Counted from the stretch's first letter, positions 50,734-59,949 are shown. The stretch: DNA of 64,000 nucleotides from JANNPJ01 sp965200525 (GCA_965200525.1 OZ241368.1:3906001-3970000); one strand, 5' to 3'. A program made the numbers and translations. The notes: a model not told the origin generated them from the sequence alone.

Positions 50734-51861
50734 TCAGGCGGCGGGCGTGATCACCATGGCGTTGACCTGGGGCTGGTCGGCGCTGTTGCGGTTGAAGTCG
50801 ATGGAGACGGTGCCGTCGGCCTTGACCGTGGCGGGGAAGTCCTTCTCGACTCCGAAGGGCAGTGCGCCGTCGGCTCCGCGGTCCTGGGCGGCGCCGATGA
50901 TGTCGAAGTTGGTCAGGACGTTGGTGCCGTTGATGACGACGTCGAACTTGCGCTGGCCGGCGTGGGTGAAGTACCAGTCCATGAAGTAGAGCCGAACCTG
51001 GTAGGTCGCGCCCGGGGTCAGCCCGGGGACGGTGTAGTGCGTCTCGCCGACGTGGGAGGTGTTCCACACGGCCACCGGCAGGGGGTGGGCGACGGTGGGG
51101 CCCCAGTTCGGCAGGCTCGGCCGGCCGGCCGGGAAGGTGTCGGTGCCGCCGCCGACACCGTACTGATCGGCGATGAAGCCGTCGCCGGCCTTGCCGCCCA
51201 GATCGACGGACACGCCGCCGGCGTTGCTCGGGGCGGGGGCCGGGCTGGTGTTGTCCGGCGCGATGACGATGGCGTTGACCTGGGGCTGGTCGGCGCTGTT
51301 GCGGTTGAAGTCGATGGAGACGGTGCCGTCGGCCTTGACCGTGGCGGGGAAGTCCTTCTCGACTCCGAAGGGCAGTGCGCCGTCGGCTCCGCGGTCCTGG
51401 GCGGCGCCGATGATGTCGAAGTTGGTCAGGACGTTGGTGCCGTTGATGACGACGTCGAACTTGCGCTGGCCGGCGTGGGTGAAGTACCAGTCCATGAAGT
51501 AGAGCCGAACCTGGTAGGTCGCGCCCGGGGTCAGCCCGGGGACGGTGTAGTGCGTCTCGCCGACGTGGGAGGTGTTCCACACGGCCACCGGCAGGGGGTG
51601 GGCGACGGTGGGGCCCCAGTTCGGCAGGCTGGGCCGGCCGGCCGGGAAGGTGTCGGTGCCGCCGCCGACACCGTACTGGTCGGCCACGAAACCGTTGCCG
51701 TCGGTTACGGCACCCAGATCGATCGACACGCCGCCGGCGCTGTCCGCATGGGCCGGAGCCACGGCCAGCAGGCCGCCGGCCAGCAGGCCCAGCAGGGCGG
51801 TGGCCACGCCGGCGCCGCGGGCCCGGACACGTGGGGATGGTTCGGTCAAACGCCTGCTCAT
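50734..51861 (-). CDS. secreted protein with two near-identical malectin-like domains
   Basis: 375 residues from ATG 51861. A signal peptide (RARGAGVATALLGLLAGGLLAVAPAHA) is followed by two tandem malectin-type carbohydrate-binding domains. Each starts GGVS(I/V)DLG, and contains YGVGGGTDTFPAGRP, VWNTSHVGETHYTVPGL, YQVRLYFMDWYF, and SIDFNRNSADQPQVNA. The domains are separated by a short Thr/Ser/Pro/Ala linker (DNTSPAPAPSNAG). No catalytic domain is attached, so the protein probably binds a cell-surface or environmental glycan. A LacI-type palindrome lies upstream. Confidence 0.85.
   Translation of the reverse strand: MSRRLTEPSPRVRARGAGVATALLGLLAGGLLAVAPAHADSAGGVSIDLGAVTDGNGFVADQYGVGGGTDTFPAGRPSLPNWGPTVAHPLPVAVWNTSHVGETHYTVPGLTPGATYQVRLYFMDWYFTHAGQRKFDVVINGTNVLTNFDIIGAAQDRGADGALPFGVEKDFPATVKADGTVSIDFNRNSADQPQVNAIVIAPDNTSPAPAPSNAGGVSVDLGGKAGDGFIADQYGVGGGTDTFPAGRPSLPNWGPTVAHPLPVAVWNTSHVGETHYTVPGLTPGATYQVRLYFMDWYFTHAGQRKFDVVINGTNVLTNFDIIGAAQDRGADGALPFGVEKDFPATVKADGTVSIDFNRNSADQPQVNAMVITPAA
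50756..51680. repeat. tandem 513-bp duplication inside the malectin gene
   Basis: Bases 50756–51167 and 51269–51680 (offset 513, a multiple of three) are the same apart from about two substitutions near 51117 and 51159. The linkers and ends differ clearly. Such identity, including silent positions, implies recent duplication or gene conversion. Confidence 0.92.
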
Positions 51862-52235
51862 TCGCTCTCCTACTTTTAGGTAAGGGCTGTCCGATCGTTC
51901 GCTTCGCCCCTCCGGGCGAGGCGCCGGCCAATGCCGATACCACCGTCGGAGAGCGCTCTCCAAGCACGGTCGATATTACCTGTGGATCATCGGCCGTCAA
52001 TGGTTCAATCCTCAAATAAAGTTTGGCTGAGCTTTCTTCCTCTTCGAGGAGGTCCTCCGGATCTCAAGTCCTCACGGACTGCGACATGGATCACAGGGTC
52101 GGACTGCATCTGAAATCGCCTTCCGGGGTGCTGGCTGCATCGATCCGGCCCCGGCACCAGGCGGTGTCGGTGGGACGGCGGGTCGATGCCCGACCCGGAA
52201 TGGTTGCCGGCGAAAGGGCGGGGTAGAACCGGTCC
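51862..52235. other. 374-base intergenic region with LacI-type palindrome
   Basis: Divergent promoters for the malectin protein and the HEAT–GT4 protein must lie here. It contains GGAGAGCGCTCTCC (51948–51961) and a less GC-rich stretch (52000–52050). No gene recognised. Confidence 0.6.
51948..51961. promoter_or_regulatory. LacI-family operator candidate
   Basis: GGAGAGCGCTCTCC is a perfect 14-base palindrome with the central GCGC core and AG/CT flanks of actinobacterial LacI-type sugar operators such as TGGGAGCGCTCCCA. It lies 87 bases upstream of the malectin-protein start. Confidence 0.55.
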
Positions 52236-54401
52236 ATGGCTCTGCAGCGCGCGCTCGCAACGGTGCGAGAGGCCCCGTTCATCGTCGACGTCCTGCAAGC
52301 GGCCGATGATCTGGCTCTGGCCGCCACTCGTGACGGCAGTCGGCGAGCAGCCGACCTCCTGGCCGCTGCGGCCCAGGATCCCGACGACGAGCTGACCGCG
52401 ATCGCGGCCGTGCACGCGCTGGGCCGGGTCTTCGACGATCGAGCCGACGCGGTCCTGTCCGACCTGCTCTCGCACGATCGCGCGTTCCTGCGCGAGCACG
52501 CCGCCTGGACGTTGGCCGCCCGGCTGCCCCGCCTCGACGCGATCGGCCGGCTCATCGCGGTGCTCAGCGCGGGTGGCTTCTCCGGCATGCTGGCCCAGCG
52601 CACGCTGGGACAATGGTCACGGGCGGCGTCGGATCACGTGGCCCTGGCTCTGGAGGGTGCGCTCGCGGTCGAGCGGCACATCCCGGCCCGGGCCGGCCTG
52701 GTCGAGACCCTGGGCCTGGTTCCGGGGCAGCTCGCCGGCCCGAGCCTGCTGCGGATCGCTGCCGACTCGCGCGAGGACGACGCCGTCCGGGTGGTCGCCC
52801 TCAGTGCCCTGGGCGATCGCGAGCCGCACCCCCACGTCGTCGACCTGCTGCGGCAACTGTCCCGCGGGGCCGGCGACGTGGCCCAGGGGGCCCGGCTGGC
52901 TGCCATTGACCTCGACCTTCGCCCGGCCGGCTCCTCCCCGGTGGCGACGAGCACCCGAGGTGGTGGGCTGAGGATCGCCCAGCTGTTCCTGCACGCCGAC
53001 ATCGATCGCGAGTTGTCCCGAGCCGGGATGGGTGACAACGGTGGGGTGGCGACCCTGCTGCTGCGCCTGGGCGACGCCCTGGCCGCCGATCCCCGCATCG
53101 AGCAGGTGCTCACCCTGTCCCGGGGCACGGTTCAGGCGGCGGCCGAGGCGCTGAGCGGCTCCGGTTCGATCGTCCCGGAGGCCGGGCACGTGCTGGTGCC
53201 CGTGCCGCTGCTGCGCCCGCCGACCGGCAGCGCGCAGGCCTGGCCGGCCCGGGTCGCGGCCGAGCGCGGCATCCGGCGGATGCTGCGGGCGGCGGGCCCG
53301 ATCGACGTGCTGCACCTGCGGATGGGCGATGTCGGCAGCCTGGCCGCCGACACCGTGGCTCGGCAGTTGGGCATCCCGGTGGTGTTCACGCTGGCTCCCG
53401 ATCCGCACGCCGTCATCCATTCCCTGGACATGACCGGCGCCCTCACCCGCGCCGGTTTCGGAGCCGGTGACGAACAAGAGCACTACTGGTTCCGGGCCCG
53501 GCTGGTGCAGCGACTGGCCGCGACGTCCGCTCACAACGTGCTCTTCCCCCGCCCCGAACTGGAGCACGACCTGCGCGAACTGCTCGGGATCGAGGTCCGG
53601 GAGGAGCCGCACCGCTATACGGTGGTCCCGGAGGGGATCGACCTGGCTCTCAGCCGGGCGGCCGGGTCCGAGGTCGCCGCCCGCAGGAGTGGTGACCGTC
53701 CCGCGGCCGGATCCGGTGGGGTGGCCGCCGAGCAGCTCGAGCGCTTGCTGGCCGCCCTGCCCGCCCACCGCCGAGGCCTGCCCCTGGCGGTCAGCGTGGG
53801 CCGGCTGCACCGGGTGAAGGGGATGGCCGCCGTGGTCGAGGCCTGGGCCGGCGACGAGCAACTGCGCGATCGGTGCAACCTGCTGGTCGTCGGCGGCGAC
53901 CTGGCCCGGCCCTCAAGCGACGAGCGGGAACAGCTGGAGCTCATCGACCAGGTCGTCCCGTCGTCGGCGCAGGCCGAGGCCGGTCTGATCCTGGCCGGTC
54001 ACCGGCCCAACGACGTGGTCGCCCAGTGGCTGGCCCTGGCTCGGCTGGGCTCGACGTCCGCCGCCGGTGACGGCATCTATGTCTGCGGCAGCCTCAAGGA
54101 GGAGTTCGGCCTGGCCGTTCTCGAAGCCCTGGCGGCCGGCCTGGTGGTGGTCGCGCCGAACGGCGGCGGCCCGGCCACCTACGTCGAGCAGGGCGTGACC
54201 GGGCTGCTAGTCGACACCCGCGATCCGGCCGCGCTCGCCGCCGGAATGCGGGCCGCGCTCGTCCGGGCGGGCGAGCCGGATCGCGAGCAGCGCGCGGCCC
54301 GGGCCCGGGCGCTGATCGAGCAGCGGCTGACCGTGCAAGCCATGGCCACCACGCTAGCGGGCATCTACGCCGGCGTCCGCCGGCCGGCGGCCCGGCGATG
54401 A
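52236..54401 (+). CDS. HEAT-repeat protein fused to a GT4 glycosyltransferase
   Basis: 721 residues. Residues 1–235 are HEAT/PBS-lyase-like helical repeats (DDELTAIAAVHALGRVFDDRADAVLSDLL; DDAVRVVALSALGDREPHPHVVDLLRQL). Residues 248–715 are a GT-B, GT4-type glycosyltransferase: LRIAQLFLHAD, a middle VVPEGIDLALS, AVSVGRLHRVKGMAAVVEAW, and EEFGLAVLEALAAGLVVVAPNGGGPATYV with the E-x7-E motif. Such an arrangement may resemble sucrose synthase-like or glycogen/polysaccharide enzymes with regulatory repeats. The ATGA overlap couples it to a GT1 gene. Confidence 0.8.
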   Translation: MALQRALATVREAPFIVDVLQAADDLALAATRDGSRRAADLLAAAAQDPDDELTAIAAVHALGRVFDDRADAVLSDLLSHDRAFLREHAAWTLAARLPRLDAIGRLIAVLSAGGFSGMLAQRTLGQWSRAASDHVALALEGALAVERHIPARAGLVETLGLVPGQLAGPSLLRIAADSREDDAVRVVALSALGDREPHPHVVDLLRQLSRGAGDVAQGARLAAIDLDLRPAGSSPVATSTRGGGLRIAQLFLHADIDRELSRAGMGDNGGVATLLLRLGDALAADPRIEQVLTLSRGTVQAAAEALSGSGSIVPEAGHVLVPVPLLRPPTGSAQAWPARVAAERGIRRMLRAAGPIDVLHLRMGDVGSLAADTVARQLGIPVVFTLAPDPHAVIHSLDMTGALTRAGFGAGDEQEHYWFRARLVQRLAATSAHNVLFPRPELEHDLRELLGIEVREEPHRYTVVPEGIDLALSRAAGSEVAARRSGDRPAAGSGGVAAEQLERLLAALPAHRRGLPLAVSVGRLHRVKGMAAVVEAWAGDEQLRDRCNLLVVGGDLARPSSDEREQLELIDQVVPSSAQAEAGLILAGHRPNDVVAQWLALARLGSTSAAGDGIYVCGSLKEEFGLAVLEALAAGLVVVAPNGGGPATYVEQGVTGLLVDTRDPAALAAGMRAALVRAGEPDREQRAARARALIEQRLTVQAMATTLAGIYAGVRRPAARR

Positions 54402-55639
54402 CACTGCTGGTGATCAGCCCCGACTATGCCTCCCACCTGCTGCCGCTGGCCACGATCGCCACCGGCCGGCGCCGTCCGGGGGAGAGGGTGGTGGTGGCCA
54501 CCGGAGAGGCGACGGCCTCAGCGGTGGCCGGTTTCGGCTTCGAACGGGTCCAGCTGCGGCTCGGGCGCGGCTCCAACCCGGGAGTCATCCGGGCCGAGCA
54601 GCAACCCCGCGGCGAGGACGACGTCCTGCGCGGCTTCTTCGAGGCCACCCGGCACGGCCTGGTCGAGACCCTCACCTACCAGGCCCGGGCCCGGCGCGGC
54701 GACCTGCTCTGGGAGCCGGTGCTCACCGGGCGGGCCGTGCTGCGGGTGGTCGAGCAGGTCGCCCCGGACCGGATCATCGTGGACCATCTCGCGTTCGGCG
54801 CCACCCTCGCCCTGCGGGCCGCCGGAATTCCTTACGAGGACGTCGTTCTCGGCCATCCGAGCGCTCTGCCGGTGGGCGGGGAGATCTACGGCTACCCGCA
54901 GGCCTGGCCCCGCCGGTTCGAGCCGGACCCGCAGGCGCTGGCCGCTCTGGAGAAGCTGTGCCGCGAGGTCCGCGACGAGTTCACCGCCGAGTACAACGCG
55001 GCACTAGGTATTTTGGCCCCGCAGGCAGCAGCGGTTGGCGACGCGTTCGCCGCCCACGGCCCGAGCCTGCTCCTGAACTACCCCGAGCGGCTGCACGATC
55101 CGCGGCGCACGGCCATGCTGCCGGCGCACCGGTTTCTCGGAGCCTCGATCCGGCCCGAACCCGTCCCGGCCGACGTCGACGAGTGGCTCGCCGGAGCCCA
55201 GGATGAGCGGGCGCCGGCCGATCCCCGGCCGATCGTCTACGTCAGCTTCGGCAGTTTCCTCTCGGCCCGCGCCGACGTACTGGCCGAGGTGGTCCGCGCG
55301 CTGCGGCCCCTGCCGGTGCGCGTGGCGCTGGCCACCGGTTCGGCCGACCCCGCCGTCCTGGGGCAGCTACCGGAGCACTGGCTGGTGCGCGAGTTCCTGC
55401 CCCAGATCACCATCCTGATGCGCTCGGCCCTGGCCATCAGCCACGGCGGCAACAACAGCGTCACCGAGGCGCTCAGCTTCGGCGTCCCGATGCTGCTGCT
55501 GCCCTTCTCCACCGACCAGTTCGCCGGCGCCGCCGCCGTCGAGGCCGCGGGTCTGGGCGAGGCCCTGGATCCGAACCGGGCCTCGTTCCGGCAGGTTCGC
55601 TCGCTGGCCGAGCACCTGCTGGCTCCGGCGCTCATCTGA
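54398..55639 (+). CDS. GT1-family glycosyltransferase
   Basis: 413 residues of the UDP-glycosyltransferase type. LLVISPDYASHLLPLATIATG at the start is the acceptor domain; IVYVSFGSFLSARADVLAEVVRAL and the sugar-nucleotide signature SHGGNNSVTEALSFGVPMLLLPFSTDQFAGA close the fold. It overlaps the HEAT–GT4 gene by 4 bases, so the two transferases likely act on the same glycan or glycolipid. Acceptor unknown. Confidence 0.88.
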   Translation: MTLLVISPDYASHLLPLATIATGRRRPGERVVVATGEATASAVAGFGFERVQLRLGRGSNPGVIRAEQQPRGEDDVLRGFFEATRHGLVETLTYQARARRGDLLWEPVLTGRAVLRVVEQVAPDRIIVDHLAFGATLALRAAGIPYEDVVLGHPSALPVGGEIYGYPQAWPRRFEPDPQALAALEKLCREVRDEFTAEYNAALGILAPQAAAVGDAFAAHGPSLLLNYPERLHDPRRTAMLPAHRFLGASIRPEPVPADVDEWLAGAQDERAPADPRPIVYVSFGSFLSARADVLAEVVRALRPLPVRVALATGSADPAVLGQLPEHWLVREFLPQITILMRSALAISHGGNNSVTEALSFGVPMLLLPFSTDQFAGAAAVEAAGLGEALDPNRASFRQVRSLAEHLLAPALI

Positions 55640-55714
55640 ACGATCGGCCCGGGCCGCCGAAGCCGGACGCCGGCAGCGGTCAAGCCCGAACCGGTCGATG
55701 TCGATGTCTTCTAC

Positions 55715-58006
55715 GTGTCGCCCAGCGCCTCCGGCGCCGCGGAGCTGTACGCCCAGGTCCGCAACGCGGGCCGGACCTGGCGGGCTGCGGTCGTTGCGGT
55801 CCTCACCGGCGTGTTCGCGGTGTACCTGTGCGGGCTCTTCCTGCAGGCGCCGGGCTACTCCTTCTGGGTGGACGGCGTGGCCTACAACGCCGTCTTCGTC
55901 GCCTCCATGCTGGTCTGCCTGGGGCGGGCCGTGTTCGTCACCTCTCGCCGGGTCCCCTTCGCCCTGATGGGGCTGACCGCTCTGATGTGGGTGGCCGGCA
56001 ACGGCATCTACTCCTTCCACGACCAGTTCCTGGTGCCGGTGCCCTACCCGAGCCTGGCCGACGCGGCCTACCTGTCCTCGTACGTGCTGTTGATCACCGG
56101 TGTCCTGGCCATGGCCTACCCGGAGGTCAAGGGGCTCTCGCTGGGCGCCTTCCTCGACGGGGCCCTGGCCGCACTCGCCTGTGCCGCCGCCGGGTCCGTC
56201 CTGATCGTGGAACCGGCCCTGGCCGACTTGGGCGGCTCGGTGCTGACCCAGGTCGTCGGGGCGGCCTACCCCGTCCTGGACCTGGCCCTGGTCGCGGTCA
56301 CCGTCGCGGTCATCGTGCTCAAGCACGGGCAGGTCGCGCCGACCTGGATCTGGCTGACCGCGGGAGTGGCCATCGAAGCAGTCGTCGACACCGTCTACCT
56401 GCACCAGGTCGCCACGGGGGCCTACCACGTCGGTGAGCCCATGGATGCACTGTGGCCGCTGGCCCTGGTGTTCATCGCGGTGGCGGCCACCTGCGTGGGC
56501 GAGCCGGTCCAACTCGAGCCCCGGCCCGCAGCGGCCCGCCAGGCGCAGGTGCTGCCGAACCTGTTCATCCTGGGATCATTCGCTCTGCTCAGCTACGGCA
56601 GCCTGGAGGGACACTGGCTGCCCACCTACGCCCTGGTCCTGACCAGCCTCGGGCTGCTGGCCGCGCTCCAGCGGACCGCGATGGGGATCAGCACGCTGCG
56701 GATGCTGGACATCAGCCGGCGCCAGGCCCAGACCGACGAGCTCACCCAGCTGTCCAACCGGCGGCACTTCGACCAGGCCGTCCAGCAGGCCCTGCACCAG
56801 CGGGCGCCCTCGGCCCGGGTCGCGATGATGATGCTGGACCTGAACGGGTTCAAGGCCGTGAACGACATCTTCGGCCACCACGTCGGCGACGAGGTGCTGC
56901 GCCAGGTCGCCGCCCGGTTGCGGACGGTCGTGCGCGCCGGGGACGTGCTCGCCCGTCTGGGTGGGGACGAGTTCGCGCTGCTGCTGAACGGCTGCTCCGG
57001 CCCGGACGCCCTGGTGATCGGCGAGCGCATGGTGACCGAGATCGCCCACCTGATGCTGATCGACGGCTACGTGCACACCTGCGGAGCCAGCATCGGGATC
57101 GCAGCCTGCCCCGAGGACGGCATCGACATGGCCACCCTCATGCAGCGCGCGGACGTGGCGATGCTGGACGCGAAGTCCACCCGGGCCGGCCCGACGAGCT
57201 TCGACCCGGCCCGCCACCGCGGCGAGGCCGAGCAGCTGAATGTGCGCGAGGCCCTGGAGCGGCACGAGCTGTTTCTGCACTACCAGCCGCAATACGACTG
57301 CCGCAGCGGACGGATGAGCGGGGTCGAGGCCCTGGTGCGCTGGAACCACCCCACCCGGGGGCTGCTGTTCCCGGACACGTTCCTGTCGTTCTTCGAGCAG
57401 GCCGGAATGATGGGGGAGCTGACCATCGAGGTGCTGCAGATCGCCGCGGCCGCCCGCCGGCAGTGGTCGCAGCAGGGAAGCGACCTGGACCTGTCGATCA
57501 ACGTGGCGCCCTCGGCCCTGAACCACGGCGGCCTGGTGAGGGCTGTGGCCGAGAGCCTCAAGCGCTTCGGCCTGCCGGCGACCGCGCTCGTCCTGGAGAT
57601 CACCGAGGACGCCATGCTGGCCGACCTCGAGCGGTCCCGTCTGGCCCTGCTGGAGCTGTCCGAACTGGGCGTGCAATTGTCCCTGGACGACTTCGGGACC
57701 GGCTACTGCTCGCTGACCTACCTGCGCAACCTGCCCCTGAGCGAGGTCAAGATCGACCGGTCCTTCGTCATGGAGCTGACCGCCGGCTCCCGGGACGCCA
57801 CCATCGTCGCCTCATCGCTGAGGCTCGTGCGGGAGCTGGGCCTGCGTTCGGTCGCCGAGGGGGTCGAGACCGTCGAGGCCCTGAACCTGCTGCGCCTGCT
57901 CGGTTGCGACCTGGCCCAGGGGTATCTGTTGGCCCGTCCCATGCCGGCTGAGCAGATCCTGGGCGCCGCCCGCCGGCTCACCGACCTGAAGGTCCTGGCC
58001 ACCTGA
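55715..58006 (+). CDS. membrane GGDEF–EAL cyclic di-GMP protein
   Basis: 763 residues. The first 320 residues contain about eight membrane helices with no classical sensor motif. The GGDEF domain has LGGDEF intact (416–420) and an upstream RAGD I-site. The EAL domain has VEALVRW (538–540), NVAPSALNHG, EITEDAML, DDFGTGYCSL, KIDRSFV and EGVET, all needed for phosphodiesterase activity. The protein could make or break cyclic di-GMP, and may respond to membrane signals. Start GTG 55715 is the only start codon seen after the upstream stop. It is 75 bases after the GT1 gene, so cotranscription is likely. Confidence 0.93.
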   Translation: MSPSASGAAELYAQVRNAGRTWRAAVVAVLTGVFAVYLCGLFLQAPGYSFWVDGVAYNAVFVASMLVCLGRAVFVTSRRVPFALMGLTALMWVAGNGIYSFHDQFLVPVPYPSLADAAYLSSYVLLITGVLAMAYPEVKGLSLGAFLDGALAALACAAAGSVLIVEPALADLGGSVLTQVVGAAYPVLDLALVAVTVAVIVLKHGQVAPTWIWLTAGVAIEAVVDTVYLHQVATGAYHVGEPMDALWPLALVFIAVAATCVGEPVQLEPRPAAARQAQVLPNLFILGSFALLSYGSLEGHWLPTYALVLTSLGLLAALQRTAMGISTLRMLDISRRQAQTDELTQLSNRRHFDQAVQQALHQRAPSARVAMMMLDLNGFKAVNDIFGHHVGDEVLRQVAARLRTVVRAGDVLARLGGDEFALLLNGCSGPDALVIGERMVTEIAHLMLIDGYVHTCGASIGIAACPEDGIDMATLMQRADVAMLDAKSTRAGPTSFDPARHRGEAEQLNVREALERHELFLHYQPQYDCRSGRMSGVEALVRWNHPTRGLLFPDTFLSFFEQAGMMGELTIEVLQIAAAARRQWSQQGSDLDLSINVAPSALNHGGLVRAVAESLKRFGLPATALVLEITEDAMLADLERSRLALLELSELGVQLSLDDFGTGYCSLTYLRNLPLSEVKIDRSFVMELTAGSRDATIVASSLRLVRELGLRSVAEGVETVEALNLLRLLGCDLAQGYLLARPMPAEQILGAARRLTDLKVLAT

Positions 58007-58486
58007 GGGGGGCGCGTCGAGCTGGAGCTTGTAGCCCTCGTGGGAGGCGACGAACCCGAGCCGGTCGTAGAAGCGGTGCGCGTCCGGGCGGGACTTGTCC
58101 GAGGTGAGCTGGACCAGGTGGCAGCCCCAGGACCGGGCCTGCTCCAGCGCCCACTTCATCAGCGCCTGCCCCAGGGCCTGCCCGCGCCGGCTGCCGGCCA
58201 CCCGCAACCCCTCGATCTGAGCCCGAGTGCTGCCCCGTCGTGACAGGCCGGCCAGCCGGGACAGCTGCAGCGTCGCGACCACCACACCGTCGCTCTCGGC
58301 CACAACCAGCAACTGGTGCGGGTCAGCATCGATCACCGCGAAGGCCCGCCGGTAGGGCGCCAGGTCGTGCGGTGACTCCCGCTGGGCCCCGAGCTCGTCA
58401 TCGGCCAGCAGCGCAACGATCGAGGGCAGGTCGTCCTCGACGGCGCGGCGGATCACGACGTCCTGACCGATTCTCACGGTGTCCAT
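57812..58486 (-). CDS. GNAT acetyltransferase with an antisense C-terminal extension
   Basis: 224 residues from ATG 58486. Residues 1–157 are a normal GNAT (VVIRRAVEDDLPSIVALLADDELGAQRE; VVATLQLSRLAGLSRRGSTRAQIEGLRVAGSRRGQALGQALMKWALEQA; RFYDRLGFVASHEGYKLQL). The remaining 67 residues are read on the opposite strand of the GGDEF–EAL gene, overlapping its last 195 bases. This tail matches nothing and has no natural stop near the expected end. The upstream NTF2-like gene's stop overlaps the start by one base. Confidence 0.82.
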   Translation of the reverse strand: MDTVRIGQDVVIRRAVEDDLPSIVALLADDELGAQRESPHDLAPYRRAFAVIDADPHQLLVVAESDGVVVATLQLSRLAGLSRRGSTRAQIEGLRVAGSRRGQALGQALMKWALEQARSWGCHLVQLTSDKSRPDAHRFYDRLGFVASHEGYKLQLDAPPSGGQDLQVGEPAGGAQDLLSRHGTGQQIPLGQVATEQAQQVQGLDGLDPLGDRTQAQLPHEPQR

Positions 58487-58845
58487 CAGTCCTCCGGCAG
58501 CGAGCTGAACTGCAGTCCGGCCAGCCTCCAGCCCCCGGGCTGCTGGACCCAGACCTGGCTGCGCCGGGTCCGCAGCACCATCGCCTGTCCCTGCCAGGTG
58601 GCCCGGCTGAGGTGGACGTCGCGGACGATCGCGCATCCGGCGTAGTGACGCACGTCCGTGTCGAGGCACTCGGTGCTCTCGTAGGCGAACTCGGCATGCC
58701 GGGCCACCCACTGGCTCTTGTCCAAGACGAACCCGCGCTCCCCGATGGACAGGAAGTCCTCGGCCAGCAAGGAGGCCACGCGGTCGGTGTCGGCGCGTAG
58801 CTCGGCCTCCTCGAACGCCCGGTAGTTGCTGAGTAGCTCATCCAT
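58486..58845 (-). CDS. NTF2-like (SnoaL/DUF4440-type) protein
   Basis: 119 residues: FEEAELRADTDRVASLLAEDFLSIGERGFVLDKSQWVARH, then strands VRHYAGCAIVRDVHLSRATWQGQAMVLRTRRSQVWVQQPGGWRLAGLQFSSLP. This is the alpha+beta cone of the SnoaL/DUF4440 group, which may act as small isomerases or ligand carriers. It forms a two-gene unit with the GNAT gene. Confidence 0.85.
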   Translation of the reverse strand: MDELLSNYRAFEEAELRADTDRVASLLAEDFLSIGERGFVLDKSQWVARHAEFAYESTECLDTDVRHYAGCAIVRDVHLSRATWQGQAMVLRTRRSQVWVQQPGGWRLAGLQFSSLPED

Positions 58846-58976
58846 GCGGTCATCATCGCCGAAGGTGGCAGGAGTCGGGAGATGGTCCGTGCTGCTGCTC
58901 TCACGCTGATCTCAAGGTTTCGAACGATCGCCGGACGAAGCCGACGTGGCTCTACACCAGGTGGGGTGCTCCAGCA

Positions 58977-59828
58977 TCAGACCGGCTTCGGGCGACCGGG
59001 CGCCTCGCTCGTGCTCGGGGCGTTGAATGCCATGAGGAATGCCAGCTTTTCGGCGCTGTCGGTGTCGGGCTGGGGATGGTAGATCACCAGGATGATGCCC
59101 TCGGTCCCGGTGACCGCAAGCTTCTCCCGGTCGAGCTGGATCTGGCCGACCTGAGGGTGGTTGACGACGAATGCGGCGCCGGTGCGGGGCCCCACGTCGT
59201 GTCGGGCCCAGATCGTGCGGAACTGGGGGCTGGCCAGCGACAGCTCGCCGACCAGTTCGATGACGCGCGGATCGTCGACGTCGGTTCCGAGCGAGCGGCG
59301 GAACCCGGCCACGAGCACCCGTGCGGCCTTCTGCCAGTCCGAGAACAAGGCCTGCTCCTCGGTATTCAGGAAGACGTCGCGCAGGCGGTTGCCGCCCGGA
59401 GCCAGCCGGGGTGACAGGGCCAGGGCGTGAGAGTTGGAGGCCAGCACGTCGAGGTAGCGGCCCTCGATGAACGCCGGGAACTGCAGGGCCGTCAGGAGCC
59501 GGACCGTACTGGCCGGCACCGCCTCGCGCCGCGGGTGAGCTCGCGCTCGCCGCGGTTGGGCTGCGACCAGGCTCAGCAGGTAGCTGTCGTCCTCCAGCAG
59601 CAGCACCCGGGCGATGGACTGCAGGACCTGCGCGCTCGGATTGCGGTCGCGACCCTGCTCCAGGCGCAGGTAGTACTCCGCGCTGATACCCGACAGCATC
59701 GCGACCTCTTCGCGGCGAAGCCCCGGCACACGCCTGGTCCGCAAGGCCGGCAAACCGGCGGATTCGGGGGAAACCAGCTCCCGGCGGGCGCGCAGGTACT
59801 CGCCCAGCAGGTTCGGCTCACCGGTCAT
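58977..59828 (-). CDS. XRE-family regulator with MmyB-like ligand-binding domain
   Basis: 283 residues from ATG 59828. HTH near the start: LLGEYLRARRELVSPESAG, RRVPGLRREEVAMLSGISAEYYLRLEQGRDRNPSAQVLQSIARVL. The rest (FIEGRYLDVLASNSHALALSP, DWQKAARVLVAGFRRSLGTDVDDPRVIELVGELSLASPQFRTIWARHDV, HPQVGQIQLDREKLAVTGTEG) is the MmyB-like PAS-related ligand domain. In actinobacteria such regulators are usually divergent from a dehydrogenase/reductase, exactly as here (gene at 59969). Confidence 0.93.
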   Translation of the reverse strand: MTGEPNLLGEYLRARRELVSPESAGLPALRTRRVPGLRREEVAMLSGISAEYYLRLEQGRDRNPSAQVLQSIARVLLLEDDSYLLSLVAAQPRRARAHPRREAVPASTVRLLTALQFPAFIEGRYLDVLASNSHALALSPRLAPGGNRLRDVFLNTEEQALFSDWQKAARVLVAGFRRSLGTDVDDPRVIELVGELSLASPQFRTIWARHDVGPRTGAAFVVNHPQVGQIQLDREKLAVTGTEGIILVIYHPQPDTDSAEKLAFLMAFNAPSTSEAPGRPKPV

Positions 59829-59930
59829 CCAGCCATCGTAGGTAGCCGTAGCCAGCGGAGCGTAGGCCCTGCCACTACCAGTGTCAGCGGGAGCCTGGTT
59901 CAGCGTCCACGCGCCCCGCAGGATCGCTCT

Positions 59931-59949
59931 CGGGGTGAAAGTCACCCCG
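59931..59949. promoter_or_regulatory. inverted repeat upstream of the SDR gene
   Basis: CGGGGTGA-aag-TCACCCCG has perfect 8-base arms and ends 19 bases before the SDR start, within the divergent promoter region of the XRE and SDR genes. It may be the XRE operator. Confidence 0.55.
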
